Shown: positions 25,565-35,567 of the stretch, piece after piece
Layout of the letters: every line of letters begins with the position of its first letter
Numbering within the stretch: position 1 is the first letter of the stretch
NCBI GenBank assembly: GCA_023439545.1
Contig: JAEXNT010000055.1
Location: 1-64,000, forward strand
Length of the DNA: 64,000 nt
Direction: 5' to 3'
DNA from: Bacillota bacterium
GTDB taxonomy: Bacteria > Bacillota > Clostridia > Acetivibrionales > DTU013
Translations under genes and position numbers: made by a program
Notes under the pieces: model-generated
Databases searched by the model: none
Seen by the model: only the letters and a program-made list of their open reading frames with translations
What the model was told of the DNA's origin: nothing

Positions 25565-27124
25565 TCAGCATTCAAAGGTCTTTGCAAGCTCGAACTCATC
25601 CTGTATCGCTTTGTCCGGCTTCTTTGTGAGCAGAGAAACAGTGAGGATGGCAATGCAGGACAGTACGAAGGCCGGGAACAGTTCATATATCCCCAAAACA
25701 CCTCCCATAGGTCTGAGCAAAAGCTTCCAGATGAACACCATACCGCCGCCTGTCAGCATACCTGCAATGGCGCCGGCTCTCGTCGTCCTCTTCCAGAACA
25801 GCGAGAACAGCATTATCGGCCCGAAGGTCGCGCCGAAGCCCGCCCATGCAAAGGATACCACCTTGAATATAATGCTTTTTTCATCGAGTGCAATGATGAT
25901 GCCGAAGATCGATACCACCAGCAATGTGATCCTCGATACCGCCATGACCTGCTTATCCGTCGCTTCCTTCTTTATTATCCCCTGATAGATATTCTTTGAA
26001 AATGCGGAAGCTGCGATCAGAAGATAGGAATCAGATGAGCTCATCGTCGCCGCAAGTATGCCTGACAGTATCACGCCGGCGAGCAGAGGAGGAAGCAGCG
26101 TGGTCGACATTGTGATGAACACGTTTTCAGCATGGCTTGCGGTCAAAAGCGCCGCCGGTTGCAGCGATCTGCCGATCAATCCGATTGCAACCGCCGAGAA
26201 AAGCGATATCACGCACCAGACTATCGCAATCCTTCTCGATTTTTTTAATTCGGAAGCCCTGTTTATAGCCATAAACCTTAATAAAACCTGTGGCATGCCA
26301 AAATAACCGAGACCCCAGGACATTGTCGATATTATGGTTAACAGTCCGTAGCTGCCGGCTGCCCCAAACAGCGGTTTACCTGCGGCATCAAGCTGCTGGA
26401 CGCCGTCGGCGAGCTGAGGCTGCGCTATTCCGAAGAAATCGAAGAAACCGGGGATCGCCTTCATGTTTTCCAGGATAGCCGGTATGCCTCCGGCAGCTAC
26501 TGTCCCGACGATCAGGACGGCGCAAAGGGCTATTATCATGATGACTCCCTGCATGAAATCCGATACGCTTTCAGCCAGGAAGCCGCCCATGAACGTATAC
26601 AATATAACTATCATTGCGCCTATTATCATAACAATCTGATACTTAACGCTGAAGAGAGTACTGAAAAGCTTGCCGAATGTAACGAAGCAGCTGCCTGCAT
26701 ATACCGCGAAGAACACCAGTATGAATACAGCCGCTATCATAAGTATGACCTTTTTATTTTCCTTGAATCTGTTACTAAAGAAGTCGGGAATAGTTATGGC
26801 ATTTGAAACGGTCGAATACCTGCGAAGTCTTTTTGCAACTATCAACCAATTCAGATATGTACCGATGGCAAGTCCTATAGCCGTCCACACGGCATCGCTC
26901 AAACCGCACCAGTACGCAACGCCCGGAAGACCCATCAGCAGCCAGCCGCTCATATCGGACGCCTCGGCGCTCATCGATGCTATCCACGGGCCCAGTGATC
27001 TACCGCCTATAAAATAATTATCGGAATTCGTATTGGCTTTCTCCTTGAAATAGAAACCTATTATGATTACTGCAGCAAGATATGCCACCATCGCGATCAA
27101 TATTTGCCATGATGCCCCAATCAT
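25565..27124 (-). CDS. putP: Sodium/proline symporter PutP
   Basis: SSSF-family Na+/solute symporter of 519 residues with about thirteen membrane helices. NYFIGGRSLGPWIASMSAEA and SDMSGWLLMGLPG are the PutP hallmark near the N-terminus; GGFLAESVSDFMQG, SSDSYLLIAASAFSKNIYQG and AWAGFGATFGPIMLFSLFWK follow. Proline is the best substrate guess; pantothenate and other family substrates are less likely given the close PutP motifs. The gene stands alone; its downstream end reaches the thrS promoter and I see no terminator between them. Confidence 0.92.
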   Translation of the reverse strand: MIGASWQILIAMVAYLAAVIIIGFYFKEKANTNSDNYFIGGRSLGPWIASMSAEASDMSGWLLMGLPGVAYWCGLSDAVWTAIGLAIGTYLNWLIVAKRLRRYSTVSNAITIPDFFSNRFKENKKVILMIAAVFILVFFAVYAGSCFVTFGKLFSTLFSVKYQIVMIIGAMIVILYTFMGGFLAESVSDFMQGVIMIIALCAVLIVGTVAAGGIPAILENMKAIPGFFDFFGIAQPQLADGVQQLDAAGKPLFGAAGSYGLLTIISTMSWGLGYFGMPQVLLRFMAINRASELKKSRRIAIVWCVISLFSAVAIGLIGRSLQPAALLTASHAENVFITMSTTLLPPLLAGVILSGILAATMSSSDSYLLIAASAFSKNIYQGIIKKEATDKQVMAVSRITLLVVSIFGIIIALDEKSIIFKVVSFAWAGFGATFGPIMLFSLFWKRTTRAGAIAGMLTGGGMVFIWKLLLRPMGGVLGIYELFPAFVLSCIAILTVSLLTKKPDKAIQDEFELAKTFEC

Positions 27125-27382
27125 TTATACGCCCCCTTTTCCATTTTGCTGCCATTATATCAGATATTTGTATTGATGAAAAGCAACAATGTGCAATATT
27201 ATCACTTTACCTCGCTAAACCGGCGCCGGCCTGAACGACACTAACCTGAATCGGCACTGGCATAGATCGGCCTATGTGTTTGGAGCCATGCGTTTAATTA
27301 TGATAAAAGTGAAAACACTAAATTGCAGATTGGCTGTACTCGGAATAAGTTATCATAGTTTGTCGGATATGGAGGAATCGTT

Positions 27383-28474
27383 TTGAATAAGATAAGACTT
27401 GGCGTAATCGGAACCGGTTTGGCGTGGGAAAGGCTGCATTACCCCGCATTACAGGAACTGAAGGATAAATATGAGATCGCGGCGCTTGCAAACCGTACAA
27501 AGGCGGACGCGGAGAAGTTTGCAGGAAAGATCGGCCTGGATCTGAAAAACGTTTACGGTGATTACCATGAGCTGCTGAAACGTACCGACCTTGATGCAAT
27601 AGACATATTGGTACCCATAGGGCAGAATTACAAAATATCTGCCGATGTGGCGGAGGCAGGCTTCGATTTCATATGCGAAAAGCCCATGGCGCCCGACATG
27701 AAGCAGGCAGACAGCTTTCTTGAACTTGCTGGCAGGAAAAGCGACCTTAAGATCATGATCGCGGAAAACTACAGATATGACGATGAGCATAACAGGATAA
27801 AACAGCTACTTAACGAAGGCAGGATAGGCAATATTGTCTATTTCATGGATAACAACACGACATGCTTCCCATGCGGCATGGGGCAGGACACCTACGCAGG
27901 GACCGGGTGGAGGCAGCATCCCGATTTCGAGGGCGGTGCGTTTCTGGATGCGGCGCTGCATGATCTGGCGGGAATGAGGCATATATTCGGAGACATCGAA
28001 TGCGTGCAGGCCTTTGGCAAGCCGCAGAAGCAGGATTTCAACCCGTACGTGTCGGTGAGCAGCAATATTCTTTTCAAAAGCGGCGTCATCGGACAGTACA
28101 CTTACTACCCTTCGGGAATTGAAGCGCTGAAGCCGGCTGTCGGTTTAAGGATCTTCGGGACAGGCGGCCAGATATTCCTTGAGGATAAGACCTCGGGTGT
28201 CATCACTGTCGCCTATAACGGAGGAACGAAGGAAACCATAAGCTTCACGCCGGACAGAGGCTATTACAATGAATTGTTGAATTTTTACAACGCTCTTGAA
28301 GGTACGGAGGAAATAAGGGTTACTCCGGAAGTTGAATACGGCGACGTAAAAACTGTATTTCGTATCCTGGATTCGGTGAAATCCAGGCAAATCACATATG
28401 TAGACGGCATTGACCGGACCGGCTTCATGGAATCCGCCCCTGTACCCGACAGGATAAGCCCATACCTCCAGTGA
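27383..28474 (+). CDS. Gfo/Idh/MocA family oxidoreductase
   Basis: NAD(P)-dependent sugar-type oxidoreductase of 363 residues. Rossmann motif LGVIGTGLAWERLHYPAL, catalytic-site FICEKPMAPDMKQAD (Lys) and the C-terminal fold beginning NYRYDDEHNRIKQL. The start is the TTG at 27383, nine bases after GGAGGAA. It stands alone between divergent putP and the SecA2 group, so the substrate is unknown; relatives act on inositol, glucose-fructose or amino sugars. Confidence 0.9.
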   Translation: MNKIRLGVIGTGLAWERLHYPALQELKDKYEIAALANRTKADAEKFAGKIGLDLKNVYGDYHELLKRTDLDAIDILVPIGQNYKISADVAEAGFDFICEKPMAPDMKQADSFLELAGRKSDLKIMIAENYRYDDEHNRIKQLLNEGRIGNIVYFMDNNTTCFPCGMGQDTYAGTGWRQHPDFEGGAFLDAALHDLAGMRHIFGDIECVQAFGKPQKQDFNPYVSVSSNILFKSGVIGQYTYYPSGIEALKPAVGLRIFGTGGQIFLEDKTSGVITVAYNGGTKETISFTPDRGYYNELLNFYNALEGTEEIRVTPEVEYGDVKTVFRILDSVKSRQITYVDGIDRTGFMESAPVPDRISPYLQ

Positions 28475-28599
28475 TTTCAGTTGTCAGGGCTTGGTAAGAT
28501 CAGAGCAGACAATATCATTTTACTTGCGTATAACTGGTTATAATGATATTATTCTGAATAAAGTAAAATATATCCTTATTTTTGGGAAAGTGAGAATCC

Positions 28600-28929
28600 A
28601 TGCTGCAATTTCTGTCCGCATTCCTGCCGTTGGCAGCCTTGATAATGGCTCTTTCGGCAGCAGTGCTGAGAGCTGGATATTCCGGCCGTAAAATGGTGCG
28701 GCTGTTGTATGATTTCGACCTGTGCGTAGCCAATTCACCGGCTCAGGTTGCATTTTTCATGTTTTCGGTTACGGCAGCCATGGCATCCGGTATCATTTCA
28801 GGAGCGTTTGCACAGGTTTCGACCTTGTGGATCCTCACCCTGGATATTCTATTCATGCTCAGCAGCATGCTGCTTGTGCTTTTCCACAGATTAAAGGCGC
28901 ATCCCTTCAGCCTCATTGTAGTTAAGTAA
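28600..28929 (+). CDS. Unrecognised membrane protein upstream of secA2
   Basis: A 109-residue protein with three predicted membrane helices (about residues 3-26, 47-70, 75-96) and a short basic loop RAGYSGRKMVRLLYDFD between the first two. I do not recognise a family. It is 22 bases before the SecA2-like gene on the same strand and is probably co-transcribed, so it may be a membrane partner. The ATG at 28600 has only a weak AAAGTGAG upstream. A small inverted repeat AATATCATT/AATGATATT (28511-28550) precedes it. Confidence 0.65.
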   Translation: MLQFLSAFLPLAALIMALSAAVLRAGYSGRKMVRLLYDFDLCVANSPAQVAFFMFSVTAAMASGIISGAFAQVSTLWILTLDILFMLSSMLLVLFHRLKAHPFSLIVVK

Positions 28930-28951
28930 AAATAACTAACAGGAGGCAATC

Positions 28952-31360
28952 ATGTTAAAAAGTAAATCGAATATCTTTAAAATGCTTGGCGAGCTTAAGT
29001 CGACCGAGCTTAATCTTGAACCTGCAAAGAAATTATTGGAAGAGATCAAGCGGATCGACCTCAGTGAAAGGTCCGACGCAGAGCTGACGGCTATTTCGCA
29101 GGAACTGCGGCGGCAGGCTTCAACGGGCGTCCCTGCGGAGAAGCTTATTGCGAGAGCTTTTGCGCTTGTAAGGGAAGCGTCGTCGAGGACGCTCAAAATG
29201 AGGCCGTTTGATGTCCAGATATTAGCCGGTATTGCCTTGCACTACGGTGCGCTTGTCGAGATGCAGACCGGCGAAGGTAAAACCCTTGCCGCAACCGCGC
29301 CCGCATACCTCAACGCTCTTTACGGCAAAGGGGTGCATGTGCTAACCTTCAACGACTATCTCGCCCGCAGGGACGCAGGCTGGATGAAACCTTTGTACGA
29401 CTTTCTCGGCGTCAGCGTGGATGTCGTTCAGGAGGGCATGGACAAAAAACGGAGAAGGGCTGCATACTACGCTGATATAACCTACCTTACGGCCAAGGAA
29501 TCCGGATTCGACTATCTGAGGAGCTTTCTTGCCGAAAGCCCCTATGAGCTCGTGCAAAGGCCGTTCAATTACGCCGTAATAGACGAGGCCGACTCCATCC
29601 TTATAGACGAGGCAAGGATCCCGCTCGTTATCGCCGGCAAAACGGAAAAGGACCACAGTTACGATCCCATGGTCATCTCAGAGGTTATAGGCAGCCTTAT
29701 GCCCGGAGAAGACTTCAGTCTCGACGAATATGAAAGGAACGTTTTCCTGACCGAACAGGGCGTCGGCGTAATTGAAAAGACCTTTGGCTGCGGCAACCTG
29801 TATGACGAAAAGAATCTTCAGCTTCTCGTCGACGTTGGAAACGCACTGCATGCGAGAGCTTTATTGAAAAAGGATGTCGACTATATAATACGTAATAATA
29901 AAATTGAATTGGTGGATGAATTCACAGGCCGAGTGGCGGACAGCAGGCAGTGGCCGTACGGGCTCCAGGAGGCGATAGAGGCCAAGGAAGGCATCTATTC
30001 CGAGACAAAGGGGCAGATCATCGCATCGGTGACACTGCAGAATTTTATCAGGCAGTATCCCAGGATCTCGGGAATGACGGGCACAGCCAGATCCTCCTCA
30101 GAGGAACTGCTGGAATTCTACGGACTGAGTGTTGCGGTAATACCGACCAATAGGGAATGCATCCGCATTGACCAACCCGACGTGATCTTTGCAAATCAGA
30201 ACTCCAAAACGGACGCTCTGGTAAAGGAAATAGAGACTGTGCATAATACCGGCAGGCCTGTACTGATAGGCACAAGGAGCGTGCAGGAATCGGAAGCATT
30301 GGCTTCGAGGCTTGCTGCCGCCGGGATCACGTGCACCGTCCTGAATGCCAAGAATGACGAAAAAGAGGCCGGTATCATAGCAAATGCAGGCCGGCCTTTT
30401 GCCGTGACAGTTTCGACCAACATGGCAGGCAGAGGTACTGATATAAGACTCGGAGGAGAACATGAAGAAGAACACGACAAGGTGGCTGAGCTCGGGGGGC
30501 TGTACGTCATAGGCACGAATAAATACGAAAGCAGGAGGATAGACGACCAGCTGCGCGGCAGAGCAGGACGGCAGGGCGATCCGGGTTCGACCCGTTTCTT
30601 CATCAGCCTCGAAGACGACCTGATGAAGCAGTACAAGCTGAAGGAACTTATACCGGAGGCGCTTTACTCCACGTCAGGCTCCGGCCCGATAGAAAACAAG
30701 GTTATCAGGAGGGAGACCTCCCGGGCGCAGAGGATCATAGAAGGGCAGAATTTCCAGATAAGGCGCACTCTCCAGAAGTACAATGTTCTTATGGAGAGGC
30801 AGCGCCAGATAATCTTCAATCAACGCGCCGAAGTGCTTTTCGGCAGGCTGCCCGGATTGTTCAGGGCGAACCTCCCCGAAAGGTATGAAAGCCTGAAGCC
30901 TGTAATCGGCGAAGCCGCGCTCCTCAGGGCGGAATGGCAGGTATTGCTGCATTTCATAAATTCCTGCTGGACCGAATATCTGGATTACCTGTCTTATACA
31001 AGGGAGAGCATTCACCTGGTGAATATCGCCGGAAAGATCCCAATCAGCGAATTCAACAAGATCGCTATCGAGGGATACGAGAAGCTTCTGCAGAGTATAA
31101 GCCAGGAGACCCTGACCGTGCTTGAAAAAGCGGAGATCAAAAGCAATGGTATAGACATGGAAAAGGAAGGGCTCAAGGCTCCATCCTCCACCTGGACCTA
31201 TCTGATTGACGACAATCCTGAACAGCTTGGTATAAGGCCTGTTCAATTCGCAGTGGATCCGTTTTCGGTCATGCTTACAACGATCTCTCTTGCAATGAAT
31301 GGATTCAGGCTGCATCAAAAACATAAAGAAGAAAAAAGGAGCACTGGAAAGGAGAACTGA
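28952..31360 (+). CDS. secA2: Accessory SecA-like preprotein translocase ATPase (SecA2)
   Basis: SecA ATPase of 802 residues. Walker A MQTGEGKTLAA, FNDYLARRDAGWM, DEADSILIDEARIPLV, the second nucleotide domain with TNMAGRGTDIRLGG and DDQLRGRAGRQGDPGSTRF. It lacks the C-terminal zinc/SecB-binding tail of housekeeping SecA and ends in a basic helix. The length matches SecA2 proteins. ATG after ACAGGAGGCAATC. No SecY2 or accessory secretion proteins are near; flanking genes are a small membrane protein and a 68-residue protein. Probably works with the main SecYEG. Substrates unknown; a housekeeping secA must exist elsewhere. Confidence 0.93.
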   Translation: MLKSKSNIFKMLGELKSTELNLEPAKKLLEEIKRIDLSERSDAELTAISQELRRQASTGVPAEKLIARAFALVREASSRTLKMRPFDVQILAGIALHYGALVEMQTGEGKTLAATAPAYLNALYGKGVHVLTFNDYLARRDAGWMKPLYDFLGVSVDVVQEGMDKKRRRAAYYADITYLTAKESGFDYLRSFLAESPYELVQRPFNYAVIDEADSILIDEARIPLVIAGKTEKDHSYDPMVISEVIGSLMPGEDFSLDEYERNVFLTEQGVGVIEKTFGCGNLYDEKNLQLLVDVGNALHARALLKKDVDYIIRNNKIELVDEFTGRVADSRQWPYGLQEAIEAKEGIYSETKGQIIASVTLQNFIRQYPRISGMTGTARSSSEELLEFYGLSVAVIPTNRECIRIDQPDVIFANQNSKTDALVKEIETVHNTGRPVLIGTRSVQESEALASRLAAAGITCTVLNAKNDEKEAGIIANAGRPFAVTVSTNMAGRGTDIRLGGEHEEEHDKVAELGGLYVIGTNKYESRRIDDQLRGRAGRQGDPGSTRFFISLEDDLMKQYKLKELIPEALYSTSGSGPIENKVIRRETSRAQRIIEGQNFQIRRTLQKYNVLMERQRQIIFNQRAEVLFGRLPGLFRANLPERYESLKPVIGEAALLRAEWQVLLHFINSCWTEYLDYLSYTRESIHLVNIAGKIPISEFNKIAIEGYEKLLQSISQETLTVLEKAEIKSNGIDMEKEGLKAPSSTWTYLIDDNPEQLGIRPVQFAVDPFSVMLTTISLAMNGFRLHQKHKEEKRSTGKEN

Positions 31361-31362
31361 AT

Positions 31363-31569
31363 ATGGACAAATTCTCAATAGTCGACATCGGAGGCAATGC
31401 AAGGGACATTCCCTTCCTTGTCAGGGAACTGAGGCAGAAGAATCTTATCGTAGCTACTGAAAAGGATGCCGGAGGCGATACGGTTTATCTCACCAACGAT
31501 CTTTTTGCCGTAAAAAATGTGGCCGGCGATTATGACGGTCTGATGCTGGACATAATAAAGGAAAAATAG
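31363..31569 (+). CDS. Small conserved-looking protein after secA2
   Basis: A 68-residue soluble protein that I do not recognise, starting MDKFSIVDIGGNARDIP. It begins two bases after the SecA2 stop codon with GGAAAGGAGAAC inside the end of secA2, so translation is coupled. Predicted alpha/beta, slightly acidic, no membrane helix. Coupling suggests a SecA2 accessory or substrate-adaptor role; this is inference only. Confidence 0.7.
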   Translation: MDKFSIVDIGGNARDIPFLVRELRQKNLIVATEKDAGGDTVYLTNDLFAVKNVAGDYDGLMLDIIKEK

Positions 31570-31638
31570 GGTATTGTAGTTATAAGCCATTTATGGTATT
31601 ATTTGTTACATACCATGGATCATTTGGCTCGGGGCAAA

Positions 31639-31659
31639 CTTCCGCCGTAACGGCGGAAG
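31639..31659. terminator. GC-rich hairpin after the secA2 genes
   Basis: CTTCCGCCG and CGGCGGAAG pair around TAA, with outer GGGG/CCCC. No long T-run follows on the plus strand, so it may be a weak terminator or stability element. Confidence 0.5.
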
Positions 31660-31686
31660 CCCCCTCCTTTATTTACGGAGTTGATT

Positions 31687-31833
31687 ATGAGATACAAAAG
31701 GAAAGAACGGTTCAAGAAATTGCGTCATAAAAGGGCACGCGGTCTGCTGCTTTTAACCGTGATAGTACCCTCCGTACTTGTTCTCGCCGGGTATCTGCTC
31801 GCCTCTGTAGTCATACTGCCGTCAATGTCGTGA
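31687..31833 (+). CDS. Small basic single-pass membrane protein
   Basis: A 48-residue reading frame: a very basic N-terminus MRYKRKERFKKLRHKRARG, then one hydrophobic helix (about residues 20-44). ATG 31687 follows ACGGAG by six bases. It was too short for ordinary calling and I know no family. It follows the secA2 group on the same strand, after a hairpin, so it may be separately transcribed. The topology suggests a cytoplasmic basic tail and a membrane anchor. Confidence 0.5.
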   Translation: MRYKRKERFKKLRHKRARGLLLLTVIVPSVLVLAGYLLASVVILPSMS

Positions 31834-31988
31834 AGCCCGAATAATTCGCAGGTTTGTTGAAATTGCATAAAAAGCTTGTGCAGCATATTGCAAAAGTCGT
31901 ATATTAAGGCGATTACTATTCATTTACCATGCGTGTATAATAAATATCATAGTAAAGATAGTTTTCCTCCTTTTTTAATATTTTTAAG

Positions 31989-32019
31989 AAGCCGGCTTTG
32001 GTCGTAAGCCGGCTTTTTT
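31989..32019 (+). terminator. Intrinsic terminator
   Basis: AAGCCGGCTT pairs with AAGCCGGCTT around seven bases, followed by TTTTTT on the plus strand. It ends rightward transcription facing gerM. Confidence 0.85.
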
Positions 32020-32035
32020 GCGTCCTGAAAAATTT

Positions 32036-33082
32036 TTACTTCGATATTATTGTTTCATCCCTGGCAAACGGTTTGTCGAAGATGGCGTGCGTGTATATCT
32101 CGCGCTTCTTGCCTTCTATAAGAAATTGCACCTTTTTGACGCCCTCTATTCCTGTCAGTGTGTCCACTACAGTCCAAATTGCCATGCGTTCGCTTGCAGT
32201 ACCGCCGGGGCTGTTGTCGACGTATTCCTTTGACAGGTTGACCGTACACAGGCCATTCTTCGTACTGACAGAAAGCAGCTTCGTGCCGTCCGGAATGGCA
32301 TCCCACAGGTTCTCATTGACGGGACCCTTCAACAATTCCTTCAATGCCGCCTCTTCGATGGATTCACCGGCTTCCACCGCTATGTCCCTTCTCTCTCCGA
32401 CAATGTATTCCGCGTTGGAATCGGAGAAGTAAAGCTTAACAGTTTTCATTTCACCTGCGACAGGCATACCATTTACGTCAAGAGATACAGGCCCTATTTC
32501 CCCAAGAGGCATTCCGCTGGCGCCTATCATCTCTTCCCCGTTTATATGGAGGCGGACCTTTTCGACCCCGCTGATCCCCGTGAGAGTATTAACAACTGAG
32601 AATCTTGTGGTGATTTCGGAAATGCCGTTCGTTTTCTGAAATTCATTCGAGAAATCCACCGTCGCAACTTTGTCATGTACCGATATGCCCAGGAGTTTGG
32701 CACCCTCGGGTATCGGATTGCGCAGCCCTTCCGTTTTCGGTCCTTCGGTCAGAGCCGTGATGCATGCTTTCAGAATGGCTCCGTCAACTACCTGTATGTC
32801 TCTTTCCTCGGTTTTTATGCCGCTGTTGTCTTCAGTCGGAAAGTATAGAGTTACCTTGACTGTTTTTGCATTGACTGCCGAGCTCTGCGAGGTCTCTTCC
32901 TCCTGGTCCGGATTCACGGAAGCGTCGTCCTGTTGTCCGTCCGCCGTGTTTTCGGCAGGTGTGCCGTTCTGCAGTGTGCTCTCTGAACCGGTGCTCTCGT
33001 TGTTATTGGCGCCAGGCAGGCTGCAGCCTGAAAACGACAATATTGCAATTATAAGAAATACAGAAAAAAATAACCTTTTCAC
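32036..33082 (-). CDS. gerM: GerM-like lipoprotein with two GerMN domains
   Basis: Lipoprotein of about 348 residues. Signal peptide KRLFFSVFLIIAILSFSGCS with a lipobox, a Ser/Glu-rich linker, then two GerMN (sporulation/germination) domains, about 75-185 and 215-340, each with an NPIPEG or DAIPDG turn and a VSTKNG-like strand. The start is the GTG at 33082, five bases after GGAGGG; the ORF upstream has no ribosome site. B. subtilis GerM acts in sporulation and germination, probably on peptidoglycan. The upstream comEA is close, on the same strand. Confidence 0.85.
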   Translation of the reverse strand: MKRLFFSVFLIIAILSFSGCSLPGANNNESTGSESTLQNGTPAENTADGQQDDASVNPDQEEETSQSSAVNAKTVKVTLYFPTEDNSGIKTEERDIQVVDGAILKACITALTEGPKTEGLRNPIPEGAKLLGISVHDKVATVDFSNEFQKTNGISEITTRFSVVNTLTGISGVEKVRLHINGEEMIGASGMPLGEIGPVSLDVNGMPVAGEMKTVKLYFSDSNAEYIVGERRDIAVEAGESIEEAALKELLKGPVNENLWDAIPDGTKLLSVSTKNGLCTVNLSKEYVDNSPGGTASERMAIWTVVDTLTGIEGVKKVQFLIEGKKREIYTHAIFDKPFARDETIISK

Positions 33083-33173
33083 ATTGACCCTCCCCTTTGT
33101 ACTAATATTGGACGACACGGGAGCCGCATTTGTTCCCGTTTCAGAGAAGCCGTTACCGGCTTTCACCGCAGTA

Positions 33174-34040
33174 TCAATCTACCGTAATATAATCCCTGAT
33201 GCTGTCGAACCGGCTTTGTTTTATCCTCGGCACCTTCATTATATCTTCGATTCGGATGAATTTGCCGTTCTTTTCCCTGAAAGCTATGATTTCTCTTGCC
33301 GTAGCCGCGCCGACTCCGGGAAGGGTATCGAGTTCATCCTCCTCTGCCGTATTTATATTGACGAGGTTTTTGCCGCTGCCTTTTAACGGGATACTGCCGC
33401 CGGCAGCGCTTCCGCCCGATATTACGGCGCCGCTCCCGCTTTCACTGATAAGCTCGGCTCCGCTGCCAAGTCCTGCGTTCGGATTTCCGGATGTATCCTG
33501 AGTCGCCTCACCCGGTTTCTTTGCGGCGGAATTCTTCACATCTGCCGCCGGTTGTTTTGAAGCATCGGTCTGCTCCGGCTTCTGTTTAGATTTTATGTTT
33601 AGCATTACATTTTCATTCAGAGAATAGACCAGATTTATATTCCCGGCATCCGCTTCGCTTGTAAGCCCACCCGCAGCCATAACCGCATCGTTGATCAGCT
33701 GTCCTTTTTTGATAGTCACTATTCCCGGCTGCTTTACGCAGCCGACGACATAAACGCAGATCGTCCCTTCCGCCGGCACGTTGCGTTCCATCGCCGGCAC
33801 GCCGTCGGCCGGTGCGTCGGACAAACTGCCTGGCGCCGTATTTCCGCCCACGTCCGCGGTGATTGCGGTACCTGTCGTATATGTACCGGCCTGATCGCTG
33901 CCGGCTTCAATAATTATATCGTTATCCTGCCTCAAAAAAATATAGCCTGCCAGACATCCCAACAGCAGAAGTATTGCAGTCCCGGCCACAACGGCTTGCT
34001 TTTTAAGAGTTATTTCCCTGCCGAATATGTTGAGCTTCAT
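33174..34040 (-). CDS. comEA: ComEA-like DNA-binding protein
   Basis: Protein of 288 residues: one N-terminal membrane helix (about 14-38), a SLBB domain (about 95-150, CVYVVGCVKQPGIVTI), a low-complexity Gly/Ser/Ala/Pro linker and a helix-hairpin-helix domain NLVNINTAEEDELDTLPGVG at the end. ComEA binds incoming DNA at the outer membrane face of Gram-positive competence machinery. The ATG at 34040 has GGAGG at nine bases; the six codons before it lie in the ribosome site. No comEC follows in the window. Confidence 0.88.
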   Translation of the reverse strand: MKLNIFGREITLKKQAVVAGTAILLLLGCLAGYIFLRQDNDIIIEAGSDQAGTYTTGTAITADVGGNTAPGSLSDAPADGVPAMERNVPAEGTICVYVVGCVKQPGIVTIKKGQLINDAVMAAGGLTSEADAGNINLVYSLNENVMLNIKSKQKPEQTDASKQPAADVKNSAAKKPGEATQDTSGNPNAGLGSGAELISESGSGAVISGGSAAGGSIPLKGSGKNLVNINTAEEDELDTLPGVGAATAREIIAFREKNGKFIRIEDIMKVPRIKQSRFDSIRDYITVD

Positions 34041-34180
34041 TATGATCATCCTCCGCAATTGTATAATTCTCCCTTTTTATTACTTTTTCCTCTTTTTTCC
34101 AAAAATATTTAAATATATTTTAACTAAATGAAATGATTTTCTGATATACTTAAAATGTAATAAAATACCCGGAGGTACAG

Positions 34181-35461
34181 ATGAAAAGGCTGCTTACGTT
34201 GGCAATGGTACTGTTCTTCTTCCTGTCAAATACCACTTTTGCGATCGAGCAACCGCCCGCTCCCAATGCCGGCGCCTATATCCTGATAGATTGCGAAACA
34301 GGCGACGTCCTGTGTGAAAAAAACCCGGATTCACAGGTTTATCCGGCCAGCACGACAAAAATAATGACGGCCATACTCGCGCTGGAAAACGGCGACCTGA
34401 ACCGCGTCATGACAGCCGGTCAGTCCGCTATAGACGATATCGGCCCGGATGGCAGCAATATCGGTATCATCGCCGGAGAGCAGATCAAGCTTGAAAACCT
34501 TCTCCAGGCGCTTCTCATATGTTCCGCCAACGAAACCGCCAATATAATTGCAGAAAACGTTGCCGACAGCCGTCAGGCATTCATCGGCATGATGAATGAA
34601 AAGGCAAAGGAGCTCGGCGCAACCGATACTCATTTTGCAAATACCAACGGAATGCATGACCCGGATCATTATACGACTGCTGCCGACATGGCCAGATTCG
34701 CACGCTATGCCATGACCTTCCCCGAATTCCGGAAGATCGTAAGTTCGACCAACCTTCAAATGCCCCCGACCAACAAGCATCCCGAATGGCCTGTACTCGC
34801 CAATACAAACAAACTGATGATCACCGACAAAAGCGATCTTTATGTCATTGACGGGATCAAAACCGGATATACCGGTCAGGCAGGCTACAATCTCGTTTCA
34901 TCCGCTAAGGATAAAAACGGCCTGGAGCTTATTTCCGTAGTCATGGGCGTCAAAAACGAAGGTGCGCAGGAAAAAGTAAGGACCTATTCGAAGGAGTTGC
35001 TCGACTACGGCTTCAACAATTTCAAGAAAGTGAACTTGCTTGAAAAGGGTAAGGTCTATCGCAATATAAAGGTCGAAAATGCCGCGGATATATACGGCCT
35101 TGACCTTGTGACCACTAGCAGCCTTTCATGCATAGTGCCGAAGTCTTCTGACCCGCAGAATGTGAAAGAGATACCCCACATATCGGCAAACATTACGGCG
35201 CCGGTCAACAAGGACGATATAATCGGGTACGTCGAATTTACAAAGAATGACGTATCCATAGGAAAGGTCGACCTGGTCGCAGCCAGAAGCATCGAACCCA
35301 AGCCTGCGCCTGTCACTCTGTCAAGTAAGATAAAAACTGCCGTGAATAATATTTTTGTAAGGATTGGATTATATATTGCAGGGTTCCTCCTCTTCTTCCT
35401 TCTGCTCCGCGCAACTCTGAGGCGCATCTCGCGCAGAGTGAATTCCCGAAAATACTCCTGA
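34181..35461 (+). CDS. dacF: D-alanyl-D-alanine carboxypeptidase (DacF/PBP5 class)
   Basis: Serine peptidase S11 of 426 residues, trimming the fifth D-Ala of peptidoglycan. Signal peptide (about 1-22), catalytic SxxK in YPASTTKIMTAIL, SxN in CSANETAN, KTG in GIKTGYTGQAG, then the PBP5 C-terminal domain and a membrane anchor (about 390-412) with a basic tail. ATG after GGAGGTACAG. Divergent from gerM/comEA. The dacF symbol is by class; dacA or dacB cannot be excluded. Confidence 0.92.
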   Translation: MKRLLTLAMVLFFFLSNTTFAIEQPPAPNAGAYILIDCETGDVLCEKNPDSQVYPASTTKIMTAILALENGDLNRVMTAGQSAIDDIGPDGSNIGIIAGEQIKLENLLQALLICSANETANIIAENVADSRQAFIGMMNEKAKELGATDTHFANTNGMHDPDHYTTAADMARFARYAMTFPEFRKIVSSTNLQMPPTNKHPEWPVLANTNKLMITDKSDLYVIDGIKTGYTGQAGYNLVSSAKDKNGLELISVVMGVKNEGAQEKVRTYSKELLDYGFNNFKKVNLLEKGKVYRNIKVENAADIYGLDLVTTSSLSCIVPKSSDPQNVKEIPHISANITAPVNKDDIIGYVEFTKNDVSIGKVDLVAARSIEPKPAPVTLSSKIKTAVNNIFVRIGLYIAGFLLFFLLLRATLRRISRRVNSRKYS

Positions 35462-35567
35462 TTTTTGTAGTATTTACTATTCCACGTTACGTAATATATA
35501 ATATAGGAACAGAGAATCGTAAAAATGCCGATTTTCAAGTAATATCCCTTCAAGGAGTGTTGTGAAA

